Assembly (NCBI RefSeq): GCF_000423165.1
Contig: NZ_KE383983.1
Location: 728,221-792,220 of the forward strand
DNA: 64,000 nucleotides
Reading direction: 5' to 3'
Source of the DNA: Pseudidiomarina sediminum DSM 21906
Lineage (GTDB): Bacteria > Pseudomonadota > Gammaproteobacteria > Enterobacterales > Alteromonadaceae
The notes beneath the pieces are model-generated. The model saw only the letters and a program-made list of their open reading frames with translations. It searched no databases and was not told where the DNA came from. A program made the translations under genes and the position numbers. Of the stretch, positions 63,961 through 64,000 are shown piece after piece. The first letter of the stretch is position 1. Each line of letters begins with the position of its first letter.

Positions 63961-64000
63961 TACTCGGGCCCTCCATGGCCCTCGCCCTGCGGGCAGCGCG
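63961..64000 (-). CDS. Possible 3' end of an unidentified minus-strand gene
   Basis: The last 40 bases can be read on the minus strand as RCPQGEGHGGPE followed by TAA at 63961-63963, 28 bases before the minus-strand terminator. The frame is open to the edge, but only thirteen codons are visible and no family can be named. Confidence 0.35.

Overview
The window looks like a chromosomal segment of a marine gammaproteobacterium of the Alteromonadales, most likely Idiomarinaceae (Idiomarina, Pseudidiomarina or Aliidiomarina). This is inferred from gene content and order, not from a database search. Supporting points are the block rpsT / murJ-ribF-ileS-lspA-fkpB-ispH, a complete ccmABCDEFGHI operon, the run yebC-ruvCAB-ybgC-tolQRAB-pal-cpoB, and many TonB-dependent receptors and peptide-handling proteins, as expected of an amino-acid-feeding marine bacterium. 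No phage, insertion sequence with a transposase, or CRISPR array was seen.

Layout. 1-4.5 kb: the 3' end of a probable sodium-symporter small subunit, its large subunit, a CBS/DUF294 signalling protein and a DEDDh exonuclease. 4.5-7.4 kb (minus): a periplasmic S9 peptidase followed by a Sel1-repeat protein. 7.6-19.8 kb: four consecutive TonB-dependent receptor genes, each with its own terminator; the last two have nearly the same signal peptide and similarly placed promoter-like elements. 19.8-23.5 kb: a TPR/2OG-Fe(II) oxygenase, a methyltransferase-like protein and an aspartyl/asparaginyl beta-hydroxylase-like protein. 23.5-24.6 kb: tRNA-Arg(CCU), rpsT and a small four-helix-bundle gene bordered by heptamer repeats. 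24.6-32 kb: murJ to ispH. 32-36.7 kb: pilE, and a separate minor-pilin operon whose last gene is unusually long. 36.7-45.4 kb: cytochrome c maturation, mlaA and galU. 45.5-49.7 kb: a POT peptide transporter, a LysR regulator and cmoAB. 49.9-54.6 kb: aspS, yebC, ruvCAB. 55-60.3 kb: ybgC and the Tol-Pal system. 60.4-64 kb: two identical tRNA-Lys genes, nadA, a Rossmann-fold epimerase-like protein, a ZIP metal transporter and a small cytochrome c preceded by a perfect FNR-type box.

How the parts fit. A peptide-feeding theme is plausible: four outer-membrane receptors, a secreted S9 peptidase and an inner-membrane proton/peptide symporter. The three enzymes after the receptors form the most unusual cluster, with two different iron/2-oxoglutarate oxygenase folds and a methyltransferase-like protein packed together; their substrate is unknown. 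Non-coding points of interest are heptanucleotide repeats at three loci, a probable unannotated small RNA on the minus strand after ruvB, promoter-like elements shared by two receptors, and terminator hairpins written inside the 3' ends of convergent genes.
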